Shown one piece after another: positions 44,922 through 53,713 of a stretch of 64,000 nucleotides of DNA. Location: contig JBKBMG010000006.1 in the NCBI GenBank assembly GCA_046295975.1, positions 1-64,000 of the forward strand. The letters run 5' to 3'. Origin of the DNA: UBA2357 sp046295975. Lineage in GTDB: Bacteria > Pseudomonadota > Gammaproteobacteria > Burkholderiales > Rhodocyclaceae. The notes under the pieces are model-generated. The model ran no database searches, was not told where the DNA came from, and worked only from the letters and a program-made list of their open reading frames with translations. Within the stretch, counting starts at the first letter, position 1, and every line of letters starts with the position of its first letter. The position numbers and the translations under genes were made by a program.

Positions 44922-45770
44922 ATGTCGTCGATGCCGCTTGAAGTATTCGTTGCCGTGCTCGTCGCGGCGCTGTTTCACGCCGCGTGGAACGCGATGATCC
45001 GTGGCAGCAGCGACCAGTTGATGCAGACCGCCAGCATCGCGCTGCTGGCCGGTGTGCTGTGTCTTCCTCTGTTGGCCCTGCTACCCCTGCCGTCGGCGGA
45101 GAGTTGGCCGTTCATGTTGGGGTCGGCGACGGTGCACATGGTGTACTACAGCAGTCTTGCCGCGGCTTACCGGCACACCGAGTTGAGCGTGGCCTATCCC
45201 CTGATTCGCGGGTTGGCGCCGCTGGTGGTGGCCTTGTGCTCGGCCTGGGCGTTCGGCGAGCGTCTTGGTGGGGTGACGGCCTTCGGCGTGCTGTTGATTT
45301 CCGCCGGGGTGATGTGCGTGGCCTTGCGCAGACGCATGGAACGGCGCCACGTGCGAGGGCTGTCTTGGGCGGTGCTGTGTGCCGCGACGATCGCGGCCTA
45401 TACCCTGTTCGACGGTGCCGGCGCCCGAGTGTCCGGTCATGTGCCTGCCTATCTTGCCTGGAAGCTGGTGCTGGATGCACTGTTGTTTACGTCGGGCATC
45501 CTCTTCTTCAAAGGCTATGCACCCTTGCGCCATCACGTGACGGTGCATTGGCGTACGGCGGCGCTCGCGGCGGGGCTGTCGGCGCTGGCCTATGGGATTG
45601 CACTGTGGGGCATGACGCGCGCGCCGGTCGCCGCGGTCGCCGCCTTGCGCGAAACCTCGGTGCTGTTCGCGGTGATGATAGGCTGGCTGTTCATGCGTGA
45701 GCGGGTGCGCGCATTGCAATGGGCGGGCGTCTTGGCCATTATCCTCGGTGCCGTGTTGCTGCGGGGGTGA
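44922..45770 (+). CDS. EamA/DMT-family transporter
   Basis: Inner-membrane protein of 282 residues with ten predicted helices in two EamA repeats: one beginning VFVAVLVAALFHAAWNAMIRG, the second after a basic loop (LRRRMERRHVRG) around WAVLCAATIAAYTLFDGAG. The end of each repeat has the ERL/ERV pattern (WAFGERLGG, FMRERVRALQW). Family members export or import metabolites; the substrate is not predictable. The start codon ATG 44922 has GGAGG upstream. It stands alone after tRNA-Phe. Confidence 0.85.
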   Translation: MSSMPLEVFVAVLVAALFHAAWNAMIRGSSDQLMQTASIALLAGVLCLPLLALLPLPSAESWPFMLGSATVHMVYYSSLAAAYRHTELSVAYPLIRGLAPLVVALCSAWAFGERLGGVTAFGVLLISAGVMCVALRRRMERRHVRGLSWAVLCAATIAAYTLFDGAGARVSGHVPAYLAWKLVLDALLFTSGILFFKGYAPLRHHVTVHWRTAALAAGLSALAYGIALWGMTRAPVAAVAALRETSVLFAVMIGWLFMRERVRALQWAGVLAIILGAVLLRG

Positions 45771-45865
45771 GCGGTCGGTGGCGATGACCGCCGTCGCCCC
45801 GGTCTTGCCGACCAACGCTCAACCGCTTTCGCACGGCCGACTCGACTCTTGACGGAATCAACTTC

Positions 45866-46660
45866 ATGACCACCGAACTACCCGATCTTGTCGCCGCGAT
45901 GGCGCTTGCCAACCGCATGGCCGACATGGCTGGCGCCATTGCGTTGCGCCACTTCCGCACACCTCTCGACGTCATCGCCAAGGCGGACGAGAGCCCGGTG
46001 ACGGTTGCTGATCGCGAGGTCGAATCGGCCCTGCGCGCGGTGCTTGCCGAAGCCGCCCCAGCCGACGGCATCTACGGCGAGGAGCATGGACAGGAGCGCG
46101 TCGATGCACCCTTCGTCTGGGTGATCGACCCGATCGACGGTACCCGCAGCTTCATTACCGGCTCGCCGCTGTGGGGTACGCTGATCGGCCTGCTGCATCA
46201 TGGTCGTCCGGTGCTTGGCATGATAGACATTCCGTTTACCCGCGAACGCTGGAGCGCCACGGCCAGCATCGGGGCCTGCCTGAGCGGCGTGCCGGTGCGC
46301 GCCAGCGGTTGCGAACGATTGGCAGATGCGCGCCTGTATGCAACCTCGCCCGATATCTTTGTCGGCCGTGATCGCGACGCCTTTGCCGCAGTTGAGCGCG
46401 AGGCAGGACTGCGACGCTTTGGTGGTGACTGCTACAGCTACGGCCTGCTTGCCAGCGGGCACGTGGATCTCGTCGTCGAGTCGGGCCTGCAGCCCTATGA
46501 CTATCTGCCGATCGCGCCGATCATTGCCGCTGCCGGTGGGGTGATCACCGATTGGAACGGGGAACCACTCGGACTGGGTTCGGACGGCCGGGTGGTTGCC
46601 GCGGCAACACCCGCGCTGCATGCGGCTGCGCTGAAATGCATTGTGCAGGCAAGGGCTTGA
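45866..46660 (+). CDS. Inositol monophosphatase family protein, probable histidinol-phosphatase HisN
   Basis: Metal-dependent phosphatase of 264 residues. Motifs are EEHGQE, WVIDPIDGTRSFITGSPLWGT and the late QPYDYLPIAPIIAAAGGVITDW. The FGGDCYSYGLLASGHVDLVVE block favours the HisN (histidinol-phosphate) branch over SuhB, which has different spacing and residues. It could supply the missing step of histidine synthesis, but no his genes are adjacent, so inositol- or nucleotide-phosphatase activity remains possible. Confidence 0.85.
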   Translation: MTTELPDLVAAMALANRMADMAGAIALRHFRTPLDVIAKADESPVTVADREVESALRAVLAEAAPADGIYGEEHGQERVDAPFVWVIDPIDGTRSFITGSPLWGTLIGLLHHGRPVLGMIDIPFTRERWSATASIGACLSGVPVRASGCERLADARLYATSPDIFVGRDRDAFAAVEREAGLRRFGGDCYSYGLLASGHVDLVVESGLQPYDYLPIAPIIAAAGGVITDWNGEPLGLGSDGRVVAAATPALHAAALKCIVQARA

Positions 46661-46753
46661 GTGTGACGCAGGCGGGTGTTGCGGTCCGGTACGGCCGCCC
46701 GAGCCGCTTGCGAGGCCATCGTTCCAGCGGTGGAAACACCTGATTTTGCTCAA

Positions 46754-46782
46754 TCTTTGGCGGAAAGCGGCGATGCTATAAT
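46754..46782 (+). promoter_or_regulatory. Promoter of hemA
   Basis: An extended -10, TG-C-TATAAT (TATAAT 46777-46782), with only a weak -35 (TCTTTG, 46754-46759). Transcription would start about 20 bases before the hemA ATG. Confidence 0.65.
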
Positions 46783-46809
46783 GCGCGCACCGTCCCGACG
46801 TCTTCGCGA

Positions 46810-48063
46810 ATGCAACTCTACGCCCTCGGCCTGAACCACCACACGGCACCGCTTTCGATTCGCGAAAGGGTGGCGTTCCAGCCTGAGCGTCTGGACGATG
46901 CGCTGCACGATCTCACGCGTAGTCGCCAAGTGCGGGAAGCGGCGATCCTGTCCACCTGCAACCGCACCGAGCTATATTTCGCAACTGAGCAACCCCAGCA
47001 TGCGGCCGACTGGCTGGCGCGTTTCCACCAGGTCGCGCTCAACGACGTGTCGCCCTATCTGTATGCCTATCCGCAGCGCGATGCGGTGAGGCATGTGTTC
47101 CGGGTGGCAAGTGGTCTTGATTCCATGGTGCTGGGGGAGCCCCAGATCCTCGGTCAGGTGAAGGAGGCGGCGCGCCGCGCCGAGGAAGCGGGCACGCTCG
47201 GTACCCTGCTGCACAAGCTCTTCCAGAACACTTTCGCAGTGGCCAAGGAAGTCCGCTCGACAACTGCGATCGGTGCCAACACCGTGTCCATGGCCGCGGC
47301 AGCGGTGCATCTGTCGTCACGAATCTTCGAGCGCATTTCCGACCAACGCATTCTGTTCATCGGTGCCGGCGAAATGATCGAGTTGTGTGCGGCGCATTTC
47401 GCCGGCGCCAATCCGCACCGGATGATGGTGGCCAACCGCACCGAGGAACGGGCCCGGGCGCTTGCCGGGCGCTTTGATGCCGAGGTGATGCGGCTGGATG
47501 GGATCGGCGAGGTGCTTCCGAACTTCGACATCGTCGTATCCTGTACGGCCGCGCCGCTGCCCATCGTGGGGCTGGGCATGGTCGAGCGCGCGGTCAAGGC
47601 CCGTCGCCACCGCCCCATGGTCATGGTCGATCTGGCCGTGCCGCGCGACATCGAACCGGAGGTCGGAAAGCTCGATGACGTTTTCCTCTATACCGTGGAC
47701 GACTTGTCGCAGGTCGTGGAAGCGGGTCTGGAGTCTCGTCAGCAGGCTGTTATCGAGGCCGAGCAAATCATCGACCACCGGGTTGATGGTTTTCTGCACT
47801 GGATGCACGCCCGCGAGGCGGTGCCGACGATCCGCGCACTGCGTCAGCATGCCGAAGGTCTGCGCGCGGCCGAGGTTGAGCGCGCGATGCGTCTGCTTGC
47901 CAAGGGTGAGGACCCGCGCGAGGTGCTCGAAGCGCTCAGCCATGGCATCGCCAACAAGTTGTTGCACGGCCCCACGCGCTATCTGAACCAGTCTGAGAAC
48001 GACTTGCAGGCCGAGGCCAGCCGGCTCGTCCAGCGCGTCTTCAATCTCAAGATCGACGAGTAG
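46810..48063 (+). CDS. hemA: Glutamyl-tRNA reductase
   Basis: First enzyme of C5-pathway tetrapyrrole synthesis, 417 residues, reducing Glu-tRNA to glutamate semialdehyde. The N-terminal catalytic domain starts MQLYALGLNHHTAPLSIRERVAF-like and includes the active-site cysteine in LSTCNRTELY. Then come the NADPH-binding domain (FIGAGEMIELCAAHFAG, VSCTAAPLPIV) and the helical dimerisation tail. It heads a run hemA-prfA-prmC-grxD on one strand with short gaps, a common order. Confidence 0.95.
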   Translation: MQLYALGLNHHTAPLSIRERVAFQPERLDDALHDLTRSRQVREAAILSTCNRTELYFATEQPQHAADWLARFHQVALNDVSPYLYAYPQRDAVRHVFRVASGLDSMVLGEPQILGQVKEAARRAEEAGTLGTLLHKLFQNTFAVAKEVRSTTAIGANTVSMAAAAVHLSSRIFERISDQRILFIGAGEMIELCAAHFAGANPHRMMVANRTEERARALAGRFDAEVMRLDGIGEVLPNFDIVVSCTAAPLPIVGLGMVERAVKARRHRPMVMVDLAVPRDIEPEVGKLDDVFLYTVDDLSQVVEAGLESRQQAVIEAEQIIDHRVDGFLHWMHAREAVPTIRALRQHAEGLRAAEVERAMRLLAKGEDPREVLEALSHGIANKLLHGPTRYLNQSENDLQAEASRLVQRVFNLKIDE

Positions 48064-48132
48064 CGCCGTCGCGCATCGTCGCGCCGGCGCTACTCGTGCC
48101 TTTCCCGTCTTCCCGGATTCCCCTGTTCCCAA

Positions 48133-49212
48133 ATGAAACCCAGCATTCGCCAGAAGCTAGAACACCTGTCCGCTCGCCTTGCCGAACTCGACCGCGAGTT
48201 TGCTTCGGAGGAGATCGCGCGCGATATGGAGGCATTCCGGCGGCTTGGGCGCGAGCGCGCCGAGATCGAGCCTGTGGTGGCCTTGTATGCCGCGTATCGG
48301 GATGCGGAAGGCAATCGCGCCAGCGCGTGCGAGATGCTCTCGGACCCGGAGATGCGCGAACTGGCAGAACTCGAAATCGAGAGCGCCAGCGCACGCATGA
48401 CCGAACTGGAGGATGCCTTGCAGCGCGCACTGTTGCCCAAGGATCCCAATGACGAGCGCAATCTGTTTCTCGAAATCCGGGCGGGCACCGGCGGTGACGA
48501 GGCGGCCTTGTTCGCCGGCGACCTGCTGCGGATGTATACCCGCTACGCCGAGCGTCAGCGTTGGAAGGTCGAACTGGTGTCGGCAAGCGAAGCCGAACTC
48601 GGTGGCTACAAGGAAGTCATCGCCCGCATCGTGGGCGGCGGCGCCTATTCCAGGCTGAAGTTCGAGTCCGGCGGGCACCGTGTGCAGCGGGTGCCGGTGA
48701 CCGAGACCCAGGGGCGCATCCACACCTCGGCCTGCACCGTTGCGGTGATGCCCGAAGCGGACGAGTTGAGCGAGGTGGAGATCAACCCCGCCGAGCTCAA
48801 GATCGACACGTATCGCGCCAGTGGCGCCGGTGGACAGCACATCAACAAGACCGATTCAGCGGTGCGCATCACCCATTTGCCGACCGGTATCGTGGTGGAA
48901 TGCCAGGATGATCGCTCCCAGCATCGCAACCGGGCTCAGGCGCTGGCGGTGCTCGCGGCGCGCATCCACGACATGCGTCTGCGCGAGCAGCAGGCCCGTG
49001 AGGCGGCCACACGCAAGAGTCTGGTCGGCAGCGGCGACCGCTCCGAACGGATCCGCACCTATAATTTCCCTCAGGGGCGGGTGACGGACCATCGCATCAA
49101 CCTGACCTTGTACAAGCTTGACCAGGTCATGGAGGGCGATCTCGACGAACTGGTGGGCGCGCTCACGCTGGAGCACCAGGCTGGACTGCTTGCCGAACTT
49201 GCGGGGGATTGA
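48133..49212 (+). CDS. prfA: Peptide chain release factor 1
   Basis: Release factor of 359 residues recognising UAA/UAG. The coiled N-terminal domain precedes the catalytic region with the GGQ motif in SGAGGQHINKTDSAVRITH, and the C-terminal domain contains SERIRTYNFPQGRVTDHR. It lies 69 bases after hemA. Its GGQ glutamine is the substrate of PrmC, encoded immediately downstream. Confidence 0.96.
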   Translation: MKPSIRQKLEHLSARLAELDREFASEEIARDMEAFRRLGRERAEIEPVVALYAAYRDAEGNRASACEMLSDPEMRELAELEIESASARMTELEDALQRALLPKDPNDERNLFLEIRAGTGGDEAALFAGDLLRMYTRYAERQRWKVELVSASEAELGGYKEVIARIVGGGAYSRLKFESGGHRVQRVPVTETQGRIHTSACTVAVMPEADELSEVEINPAELKIDTYRASGAGGQHINKTDSAVRITHLPTGIVVECQDDRSQHRNRAQALAVLAARIHDMRLREQQAREAATRKSLVGSGDRSERIRTYNFPQGRVTDHRINLTLYKLDQVMEGDLDELVGALTLEHQAGLLAELAGD

Positions 49213-49214
49213 GG

Positions 49215-50057
49215 ATGACCGAAGTCACGATGCCCCATATCGCCGGGGCGCTGAAGTGGGCACGCGAACACATAGACGCGGTGGACGCGCGGGTGCTGTT
49301 GCGCCACGTGTTGCAGTGTCCGGCGGCGCGTCTGGTGGCACATGCCGATGAGCGGCTCGACAGCGCCGACTGGCTGGCCTATCGCGCCCTGGTCGAGCGG
49401 CGCGAGGCCGGCGAGCCTGTGGCCTACCTGACCGGTACGCGCGAGTTCTACGGCTATCCCCTGATGGTCACGCCGGCGGTACTCATCCCTCGCCCCGAAA
49501 CCGAACTCCTGATCGAGCTTGCGCTGGCCCATTTCGGCGATCGCGCCGGTGTGCGGGTGCTGGATCTTGGCACCGGCAGTGGCGCGGTGGCGATCTCGCT
49601 CGCCCGGGAATTGCAGTCTGCCGACGTCGTCGCCGTGGATCGCTCGCGCGAGGCTCTGCTGGTCGCCATGGCCAACGCGGCGCGACTGGGTGCCAGCGTG
49701 TCCTTCATCGTCAGCGACTGGTTCTCGGCCCTGGGGGGCGATCGCTACCACCTCATCGTGGGCAATCCGCCCTATGTCGCGGCCACCGATCCGCATCTGG
49801 CCGAGGGCGATGTGCGTTTCGAGCCCAGTACCGCGCTGGTATCCGGCCCCGAAGGGCTGGACGACATCGAGGAAATCGTCGCCCAGGCACCGCACCACCT
49901 GGAGCCGGGTGGCTGGCTGTTTCTCGAGCACGGCTACGATCAGGCCTCGCGGGTGCGCGGCCTGCTGACCGACGCCGGCTTTGCCGCGATCGCGTCATGG
50001 CGTGATCTGGCCGGTATCGAACGCGTGTCGGGCGGCCAGTGGCTGGGGCGCGAATGA
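49215..50057 (+). CDS. prmC: Release factor glutamine methyltransferase PrmC
   Basis: SAM-dependent methyltransferase of 280 residues that methylates the GGQ glutamine of release factors. The helical N-terminal domain leads to PVAYLTGTREFYG, then the SAM-binding motif VLDLGTGSGAVAISLA and the substrate motif NPPY. ATG 49215 lies two bases after the prfA stop with GAGG directly before it; translational coupling is likely. The neighbour relation (enzyme beside its substrate) supports the call. Confidence 0.95.
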   Translation: MTEVTMPHIAGALKWAREHIDAVDARVLLRHVLQCPAARLVAHADERLDSADWLAYRALVERREAGEPVAYLTGTREFYGYPLMVTPAVLIPRPETELLIELALAHFGDRAGVRVLDLGTGSGAVAISLARELQSADVVAVDRSREALLVAMANAARLGASVSFIVSDWFSALGGDRYHLIVGNPPYVAATDPHLAEGDVRFEPSTALVSGPEGLDDIEEIVAQAPHHLEPGGWLFLEHGYDQASRVRGLLTDAGFAAIASWRDLAGIERVSGGQWLGRE

Positions 50058-50129
50058 ACTGCCCTCGGCATCTGGCGGGCGGCATCTCCCTTTCCTTTGC
50101 ACAGTGGTCGGCCGTTTTGACATGGGCTA

Positions 50130-50158
50130 TTGACGACGCTTGGGCCAGTACTTACACT
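50130..50158 (+). promoter_or_regulatory. Promoter of grxD
   Basis: TTGACG (50130-50135), 17-base spacer, TACACT (50153-50158). The start point would be near 50165, giving a leader of about 28 bases. Confidence 0.6.
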
Positions 50159-50192
50159 TTTCCGAGTAATTCACTCAACTTTTGGACTTGAA

Positions 50193-50522
50193 ATGGACAT
50201 CAAGGAATTCATCCACGAGCAGGTCAACACTCACCCGGTCGTGCTGTTCATGAAGGGCACGCCCCAGTTTCCCCAGTGCGGCTTTTCCGCCACCGTGGTG
50301 CAGTTGCTCAAGCAGTCGGGCGTGAAGCAGGTCGCGGCGATGAACGTGCTGGAGAGCGACGAGTTGCGCCAGGGTATCAAGGAGTACGCGAACTGGCCGA
50401 CGATTCCGCAGCTCTACATCAAGGGCGAGTTCATCGGCGGCTGTGACATCGTGAAGGAAATGTTCGCCAGCGGCGAACTGCAAAAGCTGCTGGCCGACGC
50501 GCTGCCGGCCGAGGATGCCTGA
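50193..50522 (+). CDS. grxD: Monothiol glutaredoxin Grx4
   Basis: CGFS-type glutaredoxin of 109 residues, binding and delivering [2Fe-2S] clusters with glutathione and BolA partners. The active site is PQCGFSATV, with WPTIPQLYIKGEFIGGCDIV later in the domain. The length is standard. It has its own promoter candidate and a strong terminator, so it can be expressed apart from hemA-prfA-prmC. Confidence 0.95.
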   Translation: MDIKEFIHEQVNTHPVVLFMKGTPQFPQCGFSATVVQLLKQSGVKQVAAMNVLESDELRQGIKEYANWPTIPQLYIKGEFIGGCDIVKEMFASGELQKLLADALPAEDA

Positions 50523-50590
50523 CGTAGCTGGCGACGACTTCGCCTGCACTGTCGGGTGACGGCGGCCGGCGTTGACTGCTCGAAGCCATC

Positions 50591-50626
50591 AAAAGAGAGT
50601 GAGTCGCTAACTCACTCTCTTTTTTG
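50591..50626. terminator. Bidirectional terminator between grxD and the nucleotidyltransferase
   Basis: AAAAGAGAGTGAGT (50591-50604) pairs with ACTCACTCTCTTTT (50610-50623), loop CGCTA, followed by TT. The A-run on the left arm makes it work for the minus strand too. The stop codon of the convergent nucleotidyltransferase (50612-50614) lies inside the right arm. Confidence 0.92.
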
Positions 50627-51703
50627 TACCGACTCGTTCCGCATCCAGGCCTTTCGGACGAGATGGGGAAGCAGCAGGTGCAGCGGCATCCGCAGAAAGT
50701 GTCCGCGCAGATATAGGCCGAAACGCGCGGCTCGGGTGCAGCTTCCACTGCAGCTGGCGTGATCGGGCTGCAATCCGCGTTCGAACACCGCGTCCATCAG
50801 CGGACGAAGCGGACCGACCGGGCCGGCGGCATCGGCCGCTATCTGCACCTCGGTCGGGATGTCACGGCCGAGTACGCGTTGAAGATAGCGCACTGCGTAG
50901 AACAACGGACGCGAGAGGTCGAGCTCCCTTGCTCGCTCGACGAGTGCCAGCCAATGCGCCGGCGTGGGCAAGAGGTGTCGGGTGAGTTCGTCGATGTCGA
51001 GGAGATCGCGCAAGGCGTGGTCGAACTCGCCGTCGTTGAACAAGTGTACCGCGCTGTGCAGGATCAGATCGAGATCGCTCAGCACCCATACGTCCGGAGC
51101 GTCGGGGCAGGGGCGGGCGGCCGCCAGGAGCTTGCCCGGATCGGGATGGATGGGAGCGGTATCCGGTACCAGGTTGTGATGGATGTCGATCACGCTGTGC
51201 CGGGTCAGGTGGCGCATCGGTGGCAGCTCGTGCATCCAGCGGCGGTAGTAGCGCTGGTCGTAGGCGTCGAGATGCGAACTGACCCAGCCGTGCATCATCA
51301 ATGCCATCTCCGCGGCGTCCAGCTGGGCACGCGGGACCAGAATGTCGATGTCGCTGAACAGCCTGCATCGTGCCGGCGGGAGTCCGGCCATCTCATATGC
51401 CGCACCCTTGAGCAGGAGTGCGCGCACACCGCGAGCCGCCAATGCCTCGGTGAGGTGGGCGACTTCCCAGCGCACCGCCTGCCGCTGCCTCTGCTGCAAC
51501 TCGCGGGCTGCGAGCAGGTGGCGCAGCGGCGCAGCGGGAATCCTGCCGTTCAGTCCCGACTCTTCAACACGTGTTGCAAGACGCGGCAGAAGCTGGGAAA
51601 TGCGCGCCTGGCGGACGAGCAGATCCCAGCCGGCGAGGTCGAGCTCGCACATCCGCTCGGGGTGCACCATCGCCGAGACGAGCAGGCTGCTGGTGGCGAT
51701 CAC
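50612..51703 (-). CDS. Nucleotidyltransferase-family protein of the HPr-rel-A locus
   Basis: Protein of 363 residues of the uncharacterised NTP_transf_5 type. The polymerase-beta-like core shows ALLLKGAAYEM and then CRLFSDIDILVP, with the metal-binding Asp118 and Asp120. The remaining two thirds are helical and His/Arg-rich (VIDIHHNLV, LILHSAVHLFNDGEF). The GTG start at 51703 overlaps the stop codon of the kinase gene (GTGA), showing tight coupling. It may transfer a nucleotide to a protein or small molecule; the target is unknown. It is the last gene of the four-gene operon. Confidence 0.82.
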   Translation of the reverse strand: MIATSSLLVSAMVHPERMCELDLAGWDLLVRQARISQLLPRLATRVEESGLNGRIPAAPLRHLLAARELQQRQRQAVRWEVAHLTEALAARGVRALLLKGAAYEMAGLPPARCRLFSDIDILVPRAQLDAAEMALMMHGWVSSHLDAYDQRYYRRWMHELPPMRHLTRHSVIDIHHNLVPDTAPIHPDPGKLLAAARPCPDAPDVWVLSDLDLILHSAVHLFNDGEFDHALRDLLDIDELTRHLLPTPAHWLALVERARELDLSRPLFYAVRYLQRVLGRDIPTEVQIAADAAGPVGPLRPLMDAVFERGLQPDHASCSGSCTRAARFGLYLRGHFLRMPLHLLLPHLVRKAWMRNESVQKRE

Positions 51704-52614
51704 GTGCCGTGCTCGACCAGGCGATCCAACGCCGCAATGGCCTCGTCGAGACTGCCGTACTCGATGCGGTATCCGCTGCATGCGTCGGTCAGGCCGGCCA
51801 TGCAGGAAAATCCCTGTTCGCGCAGCAGTGAATAGTTGAAGGCATTGTCCACCAGGGTCATGAACAGGGCTGCCTTGCTCATGGGTTCGACGTGCGTGTC
51901 GGCGTCCGCGCGGTAGCGCGGCACGATGACCCAGTGGGGGGTGGCAGGTTCGTCCATGCGCACGATGCTGTCTTGCGTCGCTCGCATATGGGCGACCGAC
52001 CCCTTGGCGGTGTCATGTACCGGTTCGGTGATCACGGCGTCCGGTGCGTAGCGGCGCATGACGGCGATGGAGGCATTCTTGAGGCTGATCGGCCGGGCCA
52101 GCGCACGGACCGTGCCACTCTCGCGTTCGATCAGGATCAGTTCGTCCGACATCAGGCGCCAGCCGCGTTGGGTCAGGGCGGCGCACAAGGTGCTTTTGCC
52201 CGAGCCGGACGGAGCCGGCAGCAGCACTGCCTTGCCGTCGCGCTCGAGGCTGGCTCCGTGGATGATCAGGAATTCGTGGGCGTGGGTGTAGACGCACCAG
52301 TTCAGCCCCCATTCCAGCATGGCGAAGGCCTGGTCACCGGGAAGTGGGTTGAAGGGGTGGAAGCCGTCAAAGTCGAAGATTGCCTGCGGTTTGATCAGGC
52401 GGCGGGGACCGGAAGCCAGGCGCACCGAGACGTGGAAATCGGCAAAGCCATCTGGTTCGGCCACTGGGAATTCACTGTAAAGCACTGCCAGCCGGGCAGC
52501 CAGGTCCGCGATGGGGCTGCGCAGACTCACGACGAACGGACCGGTGCGCAGGCGCAGACCGTCGCCGTGCAGATGCCGTGACAATTCGGTTTCAGACAGG
52601 GTGCCGATCTTCAA
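51700..52614 (-). CDS. HprK-related kinase A
   Basis: Protein of about 304 residues related to the ATPase part of Hpr serine kinase/phosphorylase. Visible motifs are the P-loop LLPAPSGSGKSTL (Lys140), the preceding HGASLERDGK strand and RLMSDELILIE. An N-terminal domain unlike true HprK (GLRLRTGPFVVSLRSPI) and a C-terminal helical part complete it. The TTG at 52614 gives the typical family N-terminus (LKIGTLSETEL); an ATG at 52665 would overlap the preceding gene by 74 bases. The family is named from its constant company of a PqqD-like protein, and no substrate has been shown. HPr itself is not encoded here. Confidence 0.85.
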   Translation of the reverse strand: MKIGTLSETELSRHLHGDGLRLRTGPFVVSLRSPIADLAARLAVLYSEFPVAEPDGFADFHVSVRLASGPRRLIKPQAIFDFDGFHPFNPLPGDQAFAMLEWGLNWCVYTHAHEFLIIHGASLERDGKAVLLPAPSGSGKSTLCAALTQRGWRLMSDELILIERESGTVRALARPISLKNASIAVMRRYAPDAVITEPVHDTAKGSVAHMRATQDSIVRMDEPATPHWVIVPRYRADADTHVEPMSKAALFMTLVDNAFNYSLLREQGFSCMAGLTDACSGYRIEYGSLDEAIAALDRLVEHGT

Positions 52615-52876
52615 GCGCAATCCGTTCGACGATACCGAGCGCGAGCAGCGCATCGATGACTTCATCCAGCCCTATCGATGTTTCCCCCGGAGGCAGCATG
52701 GCACCGGCGAGGGCGGCTGCACCGTGCTGGCGCAGCGCCGTCAGCAGTGAGCCGGCCGGGGCCGGAAGACGGTGGGTGTCCCCGCTGATCGCGTCGTAGA
52801 TGACCGCTTCGCCGGCCCATTCGCGCCACGCGAAGTCCTCTTCCGCCAAGCGGAGCATCAAGGCATGGCGGTGCAT
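52592..52876 (-). CDS. HPr-rel-A system PqqD-family peptide chaperone
   Basis: Small protein of 94 residues with the PqqD/RRE fold pattern: strands around AVIYDAISGDTHRLP and a helix pair ending SIGLDEVIDALLALGIVERI. PqqD-type proteins bind leader or substrate peptides and present them to modifying enzymes. It overlaps the kinase start by 23 bases and begins 12 bases after the exported protein's stop codon, so all four genes are one unit. The start could also be the ATG six codons later. Confidence 0.83.
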   Translation of the reverse strand: MHRHALMLRLAEEDFAWREWAGEAVIYDAISGDTHRLPAPAGSLLTALRQHGAAALAGAMLPPGETSIGLDEVIDALLALGIVERIALEDRHPV

Positions 52877-52888
52877 GCAGCCAGCGGA

Positions 52889-53428
52889 TTAGGGAAAGGT
52901 CTTGTCAGAGAGGTAGGAGGCTTCGAAGGTTGCGGCCAGGCCTTGCGGATCGGTGGAATGGTAATTCATGTACATCGTCACCACTTGGGGCGCGGTGTAG
53001 GGATAGAGCTCGCCAAATGCAATCGCGTTGAGGTAGGCTGCCACCGCATGGAAGCCGACGTTGGACGGACCGCCGCTCTTGGCGATGCTTCCCGGGCCAC
53101 TCAGGACGTCGCCGAGCGTCATGCCTTCGTAGTAGGCGCCACCGAACAACTGCTGAAAGTTTGCCGACTTGAGTGCCTCGTCCGGCCAGTCGTGGTTCTT
53201 CCAGTAGCCGGGCGAACGGCCCTGGCACAGGCTGAAATCGTGACGGCCAGACAGATTGGCGGATGCCAGCGCGGACGGGGTGCACGAACTGCCCCAGGCG
53301 GGGCGGCCGGCAATCGTGACGATCAGCGGCGTGGCGACGGCGCCCTTTACGAGCCGCCGCCGTGCCGGGTTCATGCCGGCGGGCGCCTGATCGTGCTGAG
53401 GGGCGTTGGAGTGTTGTGGCTGAGTCAT
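52889..53428 (-). CDS. Tat-exported protein with SPGYWKNH motif, probable substrate of the HPr-rel-A system
   Basis: Protein of 179 residues. A twin-arginine-like signal (ARRRLVKGAVATPLIVTIAG, 22-41) ends near AWG, so it should leave the cytoplasm folded or modified. The mature part has only two cysteines (49 and 68). Cys68 begins the motif CQGRSPGYWKNHDWP, a pattern seen in diverse secreted proteins of unknown role. The rest is rich in Gly, Ala, Tyr and Asn. It is the first gene of the operon, and a cytoplasmic PqqD-like binder, kinase and nucleotidyltransferase follow. I infer it is modified before export. No enzyme fold is recognised. Confidence 0.75.
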   Translation of the reverse strand: MTQPQHSNAPQHDQAPAGMNPARRRLVKGAVATPLIVTIAGRPAWGSSCTPSALASANLSGRHDFSLCQGRSPGYWKNHDWPDEALKSANFQQLFGGAYYEGMTLGDVLSGPGSIAKSGGPSNVGFHAVAAYLNAIAFGELYPYTAPQVVTMYMNYHSTDPQGLAATFEASYLSDKTFP

Positions 53429-53713
53429 GGTAGGTCGAAATCCTGTGGCTGGATCACTGCGAACGCTTCAAAGATAGCACATATACATTACGTGTTCGAG
53501 TCCGCTTTCGAGCGTCCGTGACGGGTTCAACGAATCCCAGCAAGAATCGCGCCGCTCTCCTTGGGATCGAGTGCTGATGCGGATTTCCAGCGGTCGTGGT
53601 GCTCTCACCAAGGGCAGGTTGCTGCGTATTCGGGCGATTTGTAAAAAATCCCGACAGACGGGGTCGCGCCCTGCGTCGAGTTGGGAGCGTGCGCGTTCTG
53701 CCAGGGGCTGCGC

